Source: Colwellia sp. C1TZA3
GTDB lineage: Bacteria; Pseudomonadota; Gammaproteobacteria; Enterobacterales; Alteromonadaceae
Assembly (NCBI RefSeq): GCF_007954265.1
Contig: NZ_VOLS01000014.1
Location: forward strand, 1-64,000
Reading direction: 5' to 3'
DNA length: 64,000 nucleotides
Below, piece by piece: positions 46,729-55,270 of the stretch. How positions within the stretch are numbered: position 1 is the first letter of the stretch; each line of letters begins with the position of its first letter. A program made the position numbers and the translations under genes. Below the pieces are notes generated by a model. The model was not told the origin of the DNA. It saw only the letters and a program-made list of their open reading frames with translations, and did no database searches.

Positions 46729-47906
46729 CAGACTAAACCTTTAAGGTAGTAACCCTCAGGGTAATTTGACGACACTGGGTGATCTGCTGCTTGGTGTAAC
46801 CTATCAACAAAGTAAGCATTTCTTTTCGCGTCTAATGCGCCATCAGCAACCACTTTTTGAAATAAGCTTGATTCCATTAAACCCGAGCAAGAAAAAGTTA
46901 ATAAAATACCATTAGGGTTAAGTAATTGCATAGCCAACATGTTGATATCCTTGTAGCCACGACAAGCACCGGTCAGTTGAGCCTTTGATTCAACAAACTT
47001 AGGTGGGTCAAGAATAATCATATCAAAGGTACGTTTTTCTTCACGGTATTGACGCAATAATTTAAAAACATCCGCTTTAACAAATGAGATATTTTTATCA
47101 CTTAATTCATTCAACTCAACGTTTTTCTTGGCTAAGTCTAAGGCTGACTCAGAAACATCAACATTAATAACTTCTTTAGCGCCGCCGGCGGCACAATGCA
47201 GGGCAAAGGTGCCGGTATAAGAAAAACAGTTTAATACACTCTTGTCACGGGCATACTTACCTGCGGCAAGACGAGATTCACGTTGATCTAAATAAAAACC
47301 AGTTTTATGGCCTTTAGCTACATCAACGTGAATTTTAATACCGTACTCTTCAATAATACACTCTGTTGACGCTTGTGGTTCAGTTAACCAACCCGTTACC
47401 GGTTCTAAACCTTCTTTTTTGCGGACATCAACATCTGAACGCTCATAAATATGACAACCCGGATAAAGCTCTTTAAGGCATTCAACTAAGGTATAGCGGT
47501 GCAAGTCTGCTCCGGCGCTAAGTAGTTGGCAAACAATTAAGTTGTCGTATTTATCTATAGTGATACCGGGTAGGCCGTCAGACTCGCCAGCAATAAGTCG
47601 ATAACCAGTTAAACCGTCTCTTTCGATAAACCAGTCACGTCTTTTTTGTGCGCTTAACAATTTATTACGAAAAAAACTGCTGTCAATTTCTTCATCAATA
47701 TCAAAACTCCAAACTCGAATTCTAATTTGAGATTCTGGAGAATATGCGCCTTTAGCTAGCCAGTTGCCTTTGTTGTCAAAGACATCAACCGTGTCACCAA
47801 GTAAAGGGTTACCTTTGATTTTGTTAATTGCCTGAGAAAAAATCCAAGGATGTTTTCGGCGTAATGATTTCTCACGAGCAACTTTTAAATAAATTCTTGC
47901 TGACAT
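46716..47906 (-). CDS. rlmI: 23S rRNA (cytosine-1962-C5)-methyltransferase RlmI
   Basis: RlmI methylates C1962 of 23S rRNA using SAM. At 396 residues it has exactly the length of the E. coli enzyme. It has an N-terminal PUA domain (about 1-80: '[20 protein letters not shown]', '[20 protein letters not shown]'), an EEHEE-type linker with '[20 protein letters not shown]', and the methyltransferase core with '[20 protein letters not shown]' and '[14 protein letters not shown]'. The catalytic cysteine of this family is expected in '[10 protein letters not shown]', which is present. The ATG at 47906 starts the PUA domain cleanly. The gene converges on the PilZ gene; a 15-bp tandem array overlaps its stop. 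Confidence 0.93.
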   Translation of the reverse strand: MSARIYLKVAREKSLRRKHPWIFSQAINKIKGNPLLGDTVDVFDNKGNWLAKGAYSPESQIRIRVWSFDIDEEIDSSFFRNKLLSAQKRRDWFIERDGLTGYRLIAGESDGLPGITIDKYDNLIVCQLLSAGADLHRYTLVECLKELYPGCHIYERSDVDVRKKEGLEPVTGWLTEPQASTECIIEEYGIKIHVDVAKGHKTGFYLDQRESRLAAGKYARDKSVLNCFSYTGTFALHCAAGGAKEVINVDVSESALDLAKKNVELNELSDKNISFVKADVFKLLRQYREEKRTFDMIILDPPKFVESKAQLTGACRGYKDINMLAMQLLNPNGILLTFSCSGLMESSLFQKVVADGALDAKRNAYFVDRLHQAADHPVSSNYPEGYYLKGLVCQVE

Positions 47907-48035
47907 AGGCCTATACTTGTAATTACAATAATAATGGCGCGAGTGTAGTCAATGCATGGCAAGGGTGCAATGGTCTATTTTAACTATTTTTCATTTCAAA
48001 AATTTGATGGGAATGAAAGTCAGAAATAACAATAA

Positions 48036-48192
48036 TACCAGTTCCATTAAGTTTGTGATCTTGTTGTGCGCAGGAAAAATAACTCAAGGTAAGGCGCTCG
48101 ATTGAGCAATAGCTGGCTATTGGGATTGAGAGCAACACAGCCTTGAGCTATTTTAACTAGTACAAGTGAGTAATAACTTAATGGGATTGGTA
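48036..48192. mobile_element. 157-bp miniature element, family A copy 6
   Basis: TA-bounded, ends TACCAGTTCCATTAAG and CTTAATGGGATTGGTA. It sits between the divergently oriented rlmI and acylphosphatase genes, 37 bp before the latter's start, so it may hold or displace that gene's promoter. Confidence 0.8.
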
Positions 48193-48229
48193 TAACAATG
48201 GCAATAAGCTTATTTTAAGGTGAAAAATA

Positions 48230-48499
48230 ATGGATGTAAGTTACATGGCACATGTCAGTGGCAAAGTTCAAGGCGTTTACTTTCGAGTTTCTAGTCAACA
48301 AGTTGCGATTGAGCATGGTTTAAGTGGTTACGCGCGCAATTTAACTAATGGCAATGTAGAAGTGCTGATGTGCGGTAAAGAGCAAAATATTGATAAAATG
48401 CTCAAGTGGTTAGCACAAGGCCCGCCAGAAGCAGAAGTGACGAATGTTGAGGTTAAGCAAGTAGCATTTCAAGAACATAATTTTTTTGCAGTGAGTTAA
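48230..48499 (+). CDS. acyP: Acylphosphatase
   Basis: This 89-residue enzyme hydrolyses carboxyl-phosphate bonds such as those of acetyl or carbamoyl phosphate. The signature 'GKVQGVYFRVSSQQVA' contains the phosphate-binding loop and the catalytic R19, and 'GYARNLTNGNVEV' contains the catalytic N37; both are intact and the length is standard. AAGGTGAAAAATA precedes the ATG at 48230. The gene is single, between a miniature element and the quinone oxidoreductase gene 144 bp downstream. Confidence 0.92.
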   Translation: MDVSYMAHVSGKVQGVYFRVSSQQVAIEHGLSGYARNLTNGNVEVLMCGKEQNIDKMLKWLAQGPPEAEVTNVEVKQVAFQEHNFFAVS

Positions 48500-48643
48500 G
48501 TTGCTATTTTTATCATCGTGCGCAAATTTGTGTTTTAAAGCAAAATGAGTATTTTACTCTAAGATAAACTTTATCACGTTGGTATTTAAGGCTAAATAAG
48601 GCAGACTGGCTATTATAAATAACACTAGATAAAAGGAAATAAA

Positions 48644-49612
48644 TTGCGTTATATAGCCATTAATGAACAACAGCAGTTAAGTCTTGATGAAATTGACAAG
48701 CCAACAATAGCTGACGATGAATGCTTGATTAAAGTTAGGGCTATTGGTGTTAATCGCGCCGACATTTTGCAAAAAAAAGGCCAGTACCCACCGCCGCCTG
48801 GTGAATCAAGCATACTGGGCCTTGAAGCTTGTGGTGAACTTGCTGCTATTGGCGGGCAACAAGCCAGTTGGAATGTTGGCGATAAGGTTTTTGCTATCGT
48901 GCCCGGCGGCGCCTACTCAGAATACGTTAAAGTTAAAACCGAGCACTTAATAAAGCTGCCTGAAAATTTAAGCTATGCCCAAGGCGCGGCAATAGCTGAA
49001 GTTTATTTAACCGCTTATCAATGTTTATTTTCTATCGCTAACTTACAGCCCAAAGCTAAGGTACTTATTCATGCCGGTGCTAGTGGTGTAGGCACGGCTG
49101 CTATTCAACTAGCTAAACAGCTTAACTGCTCGGTAACCGTTACCGTAGGTAATGAAGATAAAGTAGCAGCCTGTAAAGCGCTAGGCGCAGATGAAACGAT
49201 AAATTACCACCAAACTGATTTTGTGAGTTGGGCAAAACAGCAACAGTATAGTTATGACGTTATTATTGATGTGGTTGCCGGCGAGTACGTTAATAAAAAC
49301 ATTAGCGTATGTGCGCTAGATGGTCATATTGTTATGTTGTCAATGCTAGGTGGCCGTTTTGCGGAAAATATTGATATTGCTAAAATGCTTGCTAAGCGAG
49401 TAAATATTCATGCCACCACGTTACGTAGCCGAAGCAATGAATATAAAACCAAGTTAATTAAAGCATTTACACAAGACTTTTATCAATGCCTTAAAGTAGG
49501 CTCAATCAGCCCAGTTATTTATCAGCAATACAGCTGGCATGAGGCAGAAAATGCCCATCAGGTGATGTTGAATAATGAAAACATAGGCAAACTAATATTA
49601 ATCATAGATTAG
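48644..49612 (+). CDS. Zinc-free NAD(P)H quinone oxidoreductase (MDR superfamily, PIG3-like)
   Basis: The 322-residue medium-chain dehydrogenase/reductase lacks the zinc ligands of alcohol dehydrogenases. It shows 'IGVNRADILQKKGQYPPPPG' (about 33-52), the quinone oxidoreductase signature of the PIG3-like group, and the cofactor loop 'VLIHAGASGVGTAAIQLAK' (about 139-157). It likely reduces quinones or enals with NADPH. The start is a TTG at 48644 with AAAAGGAAATAAA before it, giving the usual N-terminus 'RYIAINEQQQLSLDEID'. A tandem and hairpin-repeat array follows. Confidence 0.88.
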   Translation: MRYIAINEQQQLSLDEIDKPTIADDECLIKVRAIGVNRADILQKKGQYPPPPGESSILGLEACGELAAIGGQQASWNVGDKVFAIVPGGAYSEYVKVKTEHLIKLPENLSYAQGAAIAEVYLTAYQCLFSIANLQPKAKVLIHAGASGVGTAAIQLAKQLNCSVTVTVGNEDKVAACKALGADETINYHQTDFVSWAKQQQYSYDVIIDVVAGEYVNKNISVCALDGHIVMLSMLGGRFAENIDIAKMLAKRVNIHATTLRSRSNEYKTKLIKAFTQDFYQCLKVGSISPVIYQQYSWHEAENAHQVMLNNENIGKLILIID

Positions 49613-49630
49613 CGTCATTAGCATTATTTT

Positions 49631-49680
49631 TATGTAGGTTTTATGTAGGTTTTATGTAGGTTTTATGTAGGTTTTATGTA
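49631..49680. repeat. 12-bp tandem repeat of the hairpin foot
   Basis: TATGTAGGTTTT is repeated four times and runs directly into the first type A hairpin of array 5, whose own foot is TATGTAGGTCGG. The unit is therefore the GTAGGT foot plus a T-rich filler. Confidence 0.75.
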
Positions 49681-50254
49681 GGTCGGACTTCAGTCCGTCA
49701 ACCCTGCAGCGGGTAATTAAAGTGATTGGCCAAAAAACACCCGCAGCAGGTATTGTTTTTAACTCGCATTTATAACAAAACCAGTTAAATTTCATTTAAC
49801 CTGATGGACTAAAGTCCAACCTACATTACACCGACACATGGTCTGTAGGTGGATGGCGCAGTGTTAGGCGGTTTTTTTAGGTTTTTTTAGGTTTTTTGTA
49901 GGTTTTTGTAGGTCGGACTTTAGTCCGTCAACCGTTCAGCGGGTAATTAAGGCGATTGGCCAAACAACACCTGCAGCAGGTATTGTTTTTAACTCGCATT
50001 TATAACAAAACAAGTTAAATTTCATTTAACTTGATGGACTAAAGTCCAACCTACATTGCACCCACATATGGCCTGTAGGCGGATGGAGCAGCGTTAGGCG
50101 GTTTTATGTAGGTCGGACTTCAGTCCGTCAACCCTGCAGCGGGTAATTAAAGTGATTGGCCAAAAAACACCTGCAGCAGGTATTGTTTTTAACTCGCATT
50201 TATAACAAAACCAGTTAAATTTCATTTAACCTGATGGACTAAAGTCCAACCTAC
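49678..50254. repeat. BIME-like hairpin-repeat array 5
   Basis: Three type A hairpins (plus strand) alternate with three type B (minus strand), period about 215 bp. Just before the second type A (49866-49907) the AGGTTTTTT string is again iterated. The spacer includes CACCTGCAGCAGGT, a palindrome that returns in array 8. No gene inside. Confidence 0.8.
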
Positions 50255-50298
50255 ATTTTTAGTTAACCGCCTTAACCTACATGTTTTAATTAACTACT

Positions 50299-50505
50299 TT
50301 AATCAATATACTGAAAGCGCTTAAGCTGTTTGCCATCTCTTTCTATGGTTTCATCAAACATAGCCAGTGGCCTAACCCAAATCGCTCTTTCACCGTATTC
50401 AGGTTGATAAACCACCATGGTTTCTTCTGTTTCACTGTGTGTTGCTAGGTGTAGTACTTGGTAAAAATTACCTTTAAAATGTTGATAACGTCCGATTTTT
50501 AGCAT
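50299..50505 (-). CDS. DUF1653 domain protein
   Basis: This 68-residue protein matches the small DUF1653 family: 'IGRYQHFKGNFYQVLHLATH', 'TMVVYQPEYGERAIWVRPLAMF'. The family is widespread and its function is unknown; it is often a standalone protein. The ATG at 50505 begins the domain; longer starts upstream would run into the moaE end. It lies 17 bp after moaE on the same strand and may be the last gene of the moaCDE operon. Confidence 0.85.
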   Translation of the reverse strand: MLKIGRYQHFKGNFYQVLHLATHSETEETMVVYQPEYGERAIWVRPLAMFDETIERDGKQLKRFQYID

Positions 50506-50522
50506 GAATAATCTCATTATTT

Positions 50523-50981
50523 CTAGTTTGTTAGTTTTGTCGACCATTGCTGTGAAGTTTCACTGTCACTGGCTTTGGCTTCTAACCATTTACTGCCTTC
50601 ACTGGTGAGTTCTTTCTTCCAAAACGGTGCTTTGGTTTTTAAAAAATCGATGAGAAACTCGCAGGCAGCAAAGGCCGCTTTTCTATGTGGACTTGTGACA
50701 CCAATAAAAACAATTTGTTCACCAAGGGCTAAGTCGCCAACGCGATGAATAATTGTAACCTTATTAAGCGGCCAGTGTTCGCGCGCTTCGGCCTCTATTT
50801 GATCCAATACTTTTTCTGTCATGCCAGGGTAATGCTCTAACGATAAGCCTTGCACTCCAAGCCCTTCGTTAAAGTCTCTAACCTTACCAACAAAAGTAAC
50901 TACAGCGCCGTCTTGGTTGTCATCTGCGAGTTTTTGGTACTCATCAGCAACCACAAAATCATCTTGTTGTACATTAATCAT
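50523..50981 (-). CDS. moaE: Molybdopterin synthase catalytic subunit MoaE
   Basis: MoaE with MoaD converts cyclic pyranopterin monophosphate to molybdopterin. Family marks are 'DGAVVTFVGKVRDFN', 'IHRVGDLALGEQIVFIGVTS', 'PHRKAAF' and the active-site lysine stretch 'LKTKAPFWKKE'. The start is either the ATG at 50981, one base after the moaD stop (TAATATG), or a GTG at 50990 overlapping it by 8 bp; I chose the ATG, giving 152 residues. The gene is third in moaC-moaD-moaE. Confidence 0.9.
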   Translation of the reverse strand: MINVQQDDFVVADEYQKLADDNQDGAVVTFVGKVRDFNEGLGVQGLSLEHYPGMTEKVLDQIEAEAREHWPLNKVTIIHRVGDLALGEQIVFIGVTSPHRKAAFAACEFLIDFLKTKAPFWKKELTSEGSKWLEAKASDSETSQQWSTKLTN

Positions 50982-50982
50982 A

Positions 50983-51231
50983 TTAGCCACCAGTCACAGG
51001 AGGGAAAAAAGCGACTTCATCACCAGTATTGACCTTATGTGACCAATCGGTGATCTGCTGATTAACGGCAACAAGTAAGCTATCAGCCGACATAACCTTA
51101 GCCCATAATTCATCGGTGCTAGCGAGTTGTTGTCGAATCAACTCTGTTGTCATATGCTCGCTTGCTGGTATTTGCAAGCTATTGGTGGATAATTGTTCGC
51201 GTAGGCGAGCAAAAAACAAAACTTTTATCAT
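50983..51231 (-). CDS. moaD: Molybdopterin synthase sulfur carrier subunit MoaD
   Basis: This 82-residue ubiquitin-fold protein ends in the required Gly-Gly ('VAFFPPVTGG'), the site of thiocarboxylation for sulfur donation to MoaE. 'IKVLFFARLREQL' is the usual start. AAAGGAG lies just before the ATG at 51231. It is 11 bp after moaC and touches moaE, so the three are co-translated. Confidence 0.92.
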   Translation of the reverse strand: MIKVLFFARLREQLSTNSLQIPASEHMTTELIRQQLASTDELWAKVMSADSLLVAVNQQITDWSHKVNTGDEVAFFPPVTGG

Positions 51232-51242
51232 GATTAGCTCCT

Positions 51243-51734
51243 TTATTTAGTCGCAGGATTATGAAGATAGCTACCTGATTTCCCACCTTGTTTTTCACAC
51301 AAATGGATATTGGTAATAATCATGTCTTTTTGTACCGCTTTACACATATCGTAAATCGTTAGAGCGGCGGTTGAAGCGGCGGTTAATGCTTCCATTTCTA
51401 CCCCTGTTTTACCTGAAAGCTTACAAAGTGCAGTAATTTTTACCCGGTTTTGCTTTGGCTCAGCGATTATGTCGACTTCTATTTTTGTCAGCATAAGTGG
51501 GTGACAAAGCGGAATAAGTTCACTGGTTTTTTTTGCTGCCATAATGCCAGCAATTCTGGCGGTCGCAAATACATCACCTTTATGATGTTTTCCTTCAACA
51601 ATCATCGCAAGGGTTTGCGCAGACATTTCAATATAGGCTTGAGCAATGGCCGTGCGTTCAGTAACAACTTTTTCAGTTACATCAACCATATGGGCATCGC
51701 CATTAGCATTAATATGAGTAAATTCGTCGCTCAT
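51243..51734 (-). CDS. moaC: Cyclic pyranopterin monophosphate synthase MoaC
   Basis: MoaC makes cyclic pyranopterin monophosphate from the MoaA product. The 163-residue protein has '[17 protein letters not shown]', '[20 protein letters not shown]' followed by 'ELIPLCHPL', '[20 protein letters not shown]' and 'MCKAVQKDM', all standard. The conserved lysine and histidine of the active site (KTS...CHP) are intact. The ATG at 51734 follows AGAGAATA; a TTG one codon earlier is possible. It is the first gene of moaCDE; moaA and moaB are not in the window. Confidence 0.93.
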   Translation of the reverse strand: MSDEFTHINANGDAHMVDVTEKVVTERTAIAQAYIEMSAQTLAMIVEGKHHKGDVFATARIAGIMAAKKTSELIPLCHPLMLTKIEVDIIAEPKQNRVKITALCKLSGKTGVEMEALTAASTAALTIYDMCKAVQKDMIITNIHLCEKQGGKSGSYLHNPATK

Positions 51735-51980
51735 CAAAAAATATTCTCTTAATTATTAGCTATTCAGCTTTATGTAAATTTACCGTTTATAGTACCTTAT
51801 TTGAAGGTTTTTTTAGTGATTATTTAATGATTTTTATTGAGAAGGTTACTGTGGGTTTTATTATGTGGCAATCAATGAAATATTAGGCTTTAACAGAAGA
51901 GTAGGTTGTATATGCTCAACATTTTTCCATTTAATACTTGTTGTAGATGTTTGTTTACTCATAATGTTTGTTGCTTGCTT

Positions 51981-52838
51981 GGTGGTTGACGGACTGAAGT
52001 CCGACCTACACAAGATTATAGTGATATTTGCTGTGGGTGTTTGTTTGCTCATTATTTTTGTTGCTTGCTGCTTGACGGACTGAAGTCCGACCTACACAAG
52101 ATTATAGTGATATTTGCTGTCGGTGTTTGTTTGCTCATAATGTTTTTGCTTGGTGGTTGACGGACTGAAGTCCGACCTACACAAGATTATAGTGATATTT
52201 GCTGTGGGTGTTTGTTTGCTCATTATGTTTGTTGCTTGCTTGGTGGTTGACGGACTGAAGTCCGACCTACAAAAGATTATAGTGGTATTTGCTGTGGGTG
52301 TTTGTTTACTCATAATGTTTGTTGCTTGCTTGGTGGTTGACGGACTGAAGTCCGGCCTACACAAGATTATAGTGGTATTTGCTGTGGGTGTTTGTTTGCT
52401 CATTATGTTTTTTGTTTGTTGCTTGCTTGGTGGTTGACGGACTGAGGTTTGACCTACACAAGATTATAGTGGTATTTGCTGTCAGTGTTTGTTTGCTCAT
52501 TATGTTTTTTGCTTGTTTGGTGGTTGACGGGCTGAAGTTTGACCTACACAAGATTATAGTGATATTTGCTGTGGGTGTTTGTTTACTCATTATGTTTTTT
52601 CGTGTTTGGTGGTTGACGGACTGAAGTCCGACCTACACAAGATTATAGTGGTATTTGCTGTGGGTGTTTGTTTAATCATTACTTTTGTTGTTTGTTTAGC
52701 GGTTGACGGACTGAAGTCCGACCTACAAAAGATTATAGTGATATTTGCTTGGTGCTTGGTGACGGGCTGAATTTTGACCTACACAGGATTATAGTGATAA
52801 TTGTTTGCTGCTTGGTGACGGGCTGGCGTTTTGCTTAC
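51981..52838. repeat. Tandem array of about ten 90-bp units with only type A hairpins (array 6)
   Basis: Each unit holds a type A hairpin on the minus strand (TTGACGGACTGAAGTCCGAC) followed by ACACAAGATTATAGTGATAT, TTGCTGTGGGTG and TTTGTTTGCTCATTATG. Hairpin-to-hairpin distances are about 86, 85, 90, 90, 95, 90, 91 and 90 bp, then shorter. Unlike the other arrays no type B partner occurs. Hairpins 6, 7, 10 and 11 are decayed (for example CTGAGGTTTG), more so at the right end. The long frames across the array on both strands are artefacts of the repeat. Confidence 0.85.
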
Positions 52839-53006
52839 AAAAAAATTAAAGTTACTTTGGCTAAAGGACTGATTTTATGTTTAATTTTTTAAAAGTTGGA
52901 TTTTAATAAATTGAGGATATTGTTAATAAATAGAACAGAATGTTTATATGTGTAACAATTCGTGTCTAAGTGTTGTAAAATACATTGAATAAAATTAATG
53001 ATTTAC

Positions 53007-53035
53007 TTGGCTGTTAATGTTGGTTTGTGTACAAT
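53007..53035 (+). promoter_or_regulatory. Possible sigma70 promoter for the polysaccharide locus
   Basis: TTGGCT and TACAAT are separated by 17 bp, about 112 bp ahead of the WbpM-like gene. Four of six and five of six bases fit the consensus. It is the best candidate in this gap but unproven. Confidence 0.4.
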
Positions 53036-53110
53036 CCGTTTCGATATGTGTTCCTTGTCAAATCCGCGTATTTTTTTGTTTTTTTAACTGACTCTTTCAA
53101 TGTTTATCGA

Positions 53111-53133
53111 TTGTTGTTGTTGTTGTTGTTGTT
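53111..53133. repeat. TTG trinucleotide run
   Basis: Seven TTG units plus TT lie 15 bp before the start codon of the WbpM-like gene, in its leader. Copy-number change here would alter spacing of the ribosome site region. Confidence 0.8.
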
Positions 53134-53147
53134 AAACGGATTTTTTA

Positions 53148-55061
53148 ATGAATATGATATTTAAATTGCCTAGACCAATAAAACGCTTAATAAGTGTCTT
53201 CATTGACTCGTTTTTTATTGTGTCGTCATTTTGGTTTGCATTATTTTTACGTTTTGAAAACGGCATTGATATATACAATGCTAGCTACTGGACAGTAATT
53301 GCTTGGGTTATACCTTTTGCAATAATGATAAACATTTCTTTAGGCTTGTACCGAGCAGTTATTCGGTATTTAAGCTCAACGGCCATTACTGCCGTATGCC
53401 TAAGCGTAGTAACATCAACTATTGTACTCGCACTTTCTGCCTTGTTTTTTGAAGCCAACATTCCGCGTTCCACGCCTATTATTTTCGGCTCTTTTTTACT
53501 TATTTTAATTGGTGGTAGCCGCCTGATGGTCCGCAGCTGGGCTAGTAGACTTTCGAAGAACAACAAAATCAATGTCTTAGTTTACGGTGCTGGTACCGAG
53601 GGCATTCAATTAGTCAATTCGTTAATAAAGTGCTCTCAGTATTTGCCAAAATTTTTTATTGACGACAATAAAAAACTAAAAGGGCTTATTATCAATAATA
53701 TGCGGGTATATCAGCCTAGCGATATTGAGCGTTTAATTGTTAAATATGACATTAAGCGTATTTTGCTAGCGCTACCCAGTAACAGCAGAAGTAATCGTGC
53801 TCGGATATTAAATTCACTTGCCCACATCAAAGTTGAAATATTAGCAATGCCTGTTATGTCTGACCTAGTGTCAGGTAAAATTAAGATTGACGACTTTGTT
53901 GAGGTGAATATTGAAGACTTGCTCGGCCGCGACACTGTGCCGGCAAAGGCCAGTTTACTCAATGCCAACATTAAAAACAAAGTGGTTATGGTAACCGGTG
54001 CCGGTGGCTCTATTGGTGCTGAGTTATGCCGACAAATAATACTGCAAGCACCGACCAAATTAATATTGTTTGAAGCCAGTGAAGCTAATTTATACTTGAT
54101 TCACAAAGAGCTTGAAAATTACATCTTTAATAATAACCTGACCGTTGAGCTATTTCCTATTTTAGGTAGGGTTCAGAACAAGCTTGTCAGCGAAAAAGTC
54201 TTGAAAAATTTTAAAGTGCAAACCGTTTATCATGCAGCCGCGCATAAACATGTGCCTATGGTTGAAGGTAACGTTGTTGAAGGGGTTAACAATAATGTTT
54301 TTGGCACCCTGCATTTAGCACAAGCAGCAATAGCTGCAGACGTTGACACTTTTGTTTTAATATCTACTGACAAAGCCGTGCGGCCAACCAATGTTATGGG
54401 GGCAACAAAGCGCATGGCTGAGTTATGTTTACAAGCCTTAGCTAATAACAATCATCACACACGTTTTTGTATGGTGCGCTTTGGTAATGTACTGGGTAGT
54501 TCTGGTTCAGTTATTCCTTTGTTTAAAAGTCAAATCAAACAAGGTGGTCCTATCACACTAACCCATAAAGACATTACACGTTATTTTATGACCATACCTG
54601 AAGCCGCGCAACTTGTTATACAAGCCGGGGCAATGGGTAAAGGCGGTGACGTATTTGTTTTAGACATGGGTAAGTCAGTTAAAATTTATGACCTAGCAAC
54701 AAAGTTGATCAACTTATCAGGCCTGCAGTTAATCAACAAAAAGAACCCTTATGGTGATATAGCGATTATAGAAACGGGGCTCCGTCCAGGAGAAAAATTG
54801 TATGAAGAATTACTTATTGGTGACGACGTAGGTAAAACTGAGCATGAACGCATTATGAGCGCGCATGAAGTGTTTTTACCTTGGTCTGAGTTAAATGTTG
54901 TACTTGAAAAACTACAACTGGCTTGTATTAATTTCGACCAACACAGCATCAGAGATATTTTATTAAATGCGCCAACAGGTTTTGCGCCCAGTGATGGCAT
55001 TTGCGATTATCTTTATCATCAAACGCAACAGAGTAAAGCCAGGCTAAAACAAGTAAGTTAA
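53148..55061 (+). CDS. WbpM/CapD-type nucleoside-diphosphate-sugar 4,6-dehydratase (membrane)
   Basis: This 637-residue protein has four N-terminal spans (about 15-32, 45-65, 80-105 and 110-127), a first Rossmann-like domain ('NVLVYGAGTEGIQLVNSLIK') and a C-terminal SDR domain with the NAD loop 'VVMVTGAGGSIGAELCRQI' (about 279-297). The catalytic segment reads 'STDKAVRPTNVMGATKRMAE', where methionine replaces the usual SDR tyrosine, as in WbpM, PglF and FlaA1-like enzymes. It probably makes a UDP-4-keto-6-deoxy-HexNAc precursor for the surface glycan at the inner membrane. It is the first gene of the locus; a solitary hairpin repeat separates it from rfaH. Confidence 0.9.
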   Translation: MNMIFKLPRPIKRLISVFIDSFFIVSSFWFALFLRFENGIDIYNASYWTVIAWVIPFAIMINISLGLYRAVIRYLSSTAITAVCLSVVTSTIVLALSALFFEANIPRSTPIIFGSFLLILIGGSRLMVRSWASRLSKNNKINVLVYGAGTEGIQLVNSLIKCSQYLPKFFIDDNKKLKGLIINNMRVYQPSDIERLIVKYDIKRILLALPSNSRSNRARILNSLAHIKVEILAMPVMSDLVSGKIKIDDFVEVNIEDLLGRDTVPAKASLLNANIKNKVVMVTGAGGSIGAELCRQIILQAPTKLILFEASEANLYLIHKELENYIFNNNLTVELFPILGRVQNKLVSEKVLKNFKVQTVYHAAAHKHVPMVEGNVVEGVNNNVFGTLHLAQAAIAADVDTFVLISTDKAVRPTNVMGATKRMAELCLQALANNNHHTRFCMVRFGNVLGSSGSVIPLFKSQIKQGGPITLTHKDITRYFMTIPEAAQLVIQAGAMGKGGDVFVLDMGKSVKIYDLATKLINLSGLQLINKKNPYGDIAIIETGLRPGEKLYEELLIGDDVGKTEHERIMSAHEVFLPWSELNVVLEKLQLACINFDQHSIRDILLNAPTGFAPSDGICDYLYHQTQQSKARLKQVS

Positions 55062-55097
55062 AAGCTAAGCAACCCATTAATGTAATAGACATTTTTT

Positions 55098-55122
55098 GTA
55101 GGTCGGATTTCAATCCGTTAAC
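55098..55122 (+). repeat. Solitary type A hairpin with a compensated stem change
   Basis: GTAGGTCGGATTTCAATCCG then TTAACC. Compared with the standard CGGACT..AGTCCG, both arms changed (C to T and G to A), keeping pairing. It stands alone in the gap between the WbpM-like gene and rfaH. Confidence 0.75.
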
Positions 55123-55270
55123 CGTTAAGCGCAAGATTAACGCAATGGGCCACAAAAAAACAGTTAAATGCAAAACAAGTAAACTAATACCCATAGCGTT
55201 TTTTGACCTAAGGTATTAAAAATATAATTAACAGCACCGCGGGTTTAGTGAGTAATGGCAAGGATGAAGT

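Noticed and set aside
51861-52770. Repetitive small proteins read on both strands (for example MSKQTPTANTTIIL types)
   Set aside because: They are open frames produced by a 90-bp multiple-of-three period within non-coding hairpin repeats; there are no ribosome sites.
51981-52838. CRISPR array, suggested by regular units of about 90 bp
   Set aside because: Spacer parts are repeated too, the repeat is a short GTAG hairpin found in many other arrays, and no cas gene is near.
55204-55230. Promoter TTGACC ... TATAAT ahead of rfaH
   Set aside because: The spacing is only 14 bp, too short for a usual sigma70 promoter.
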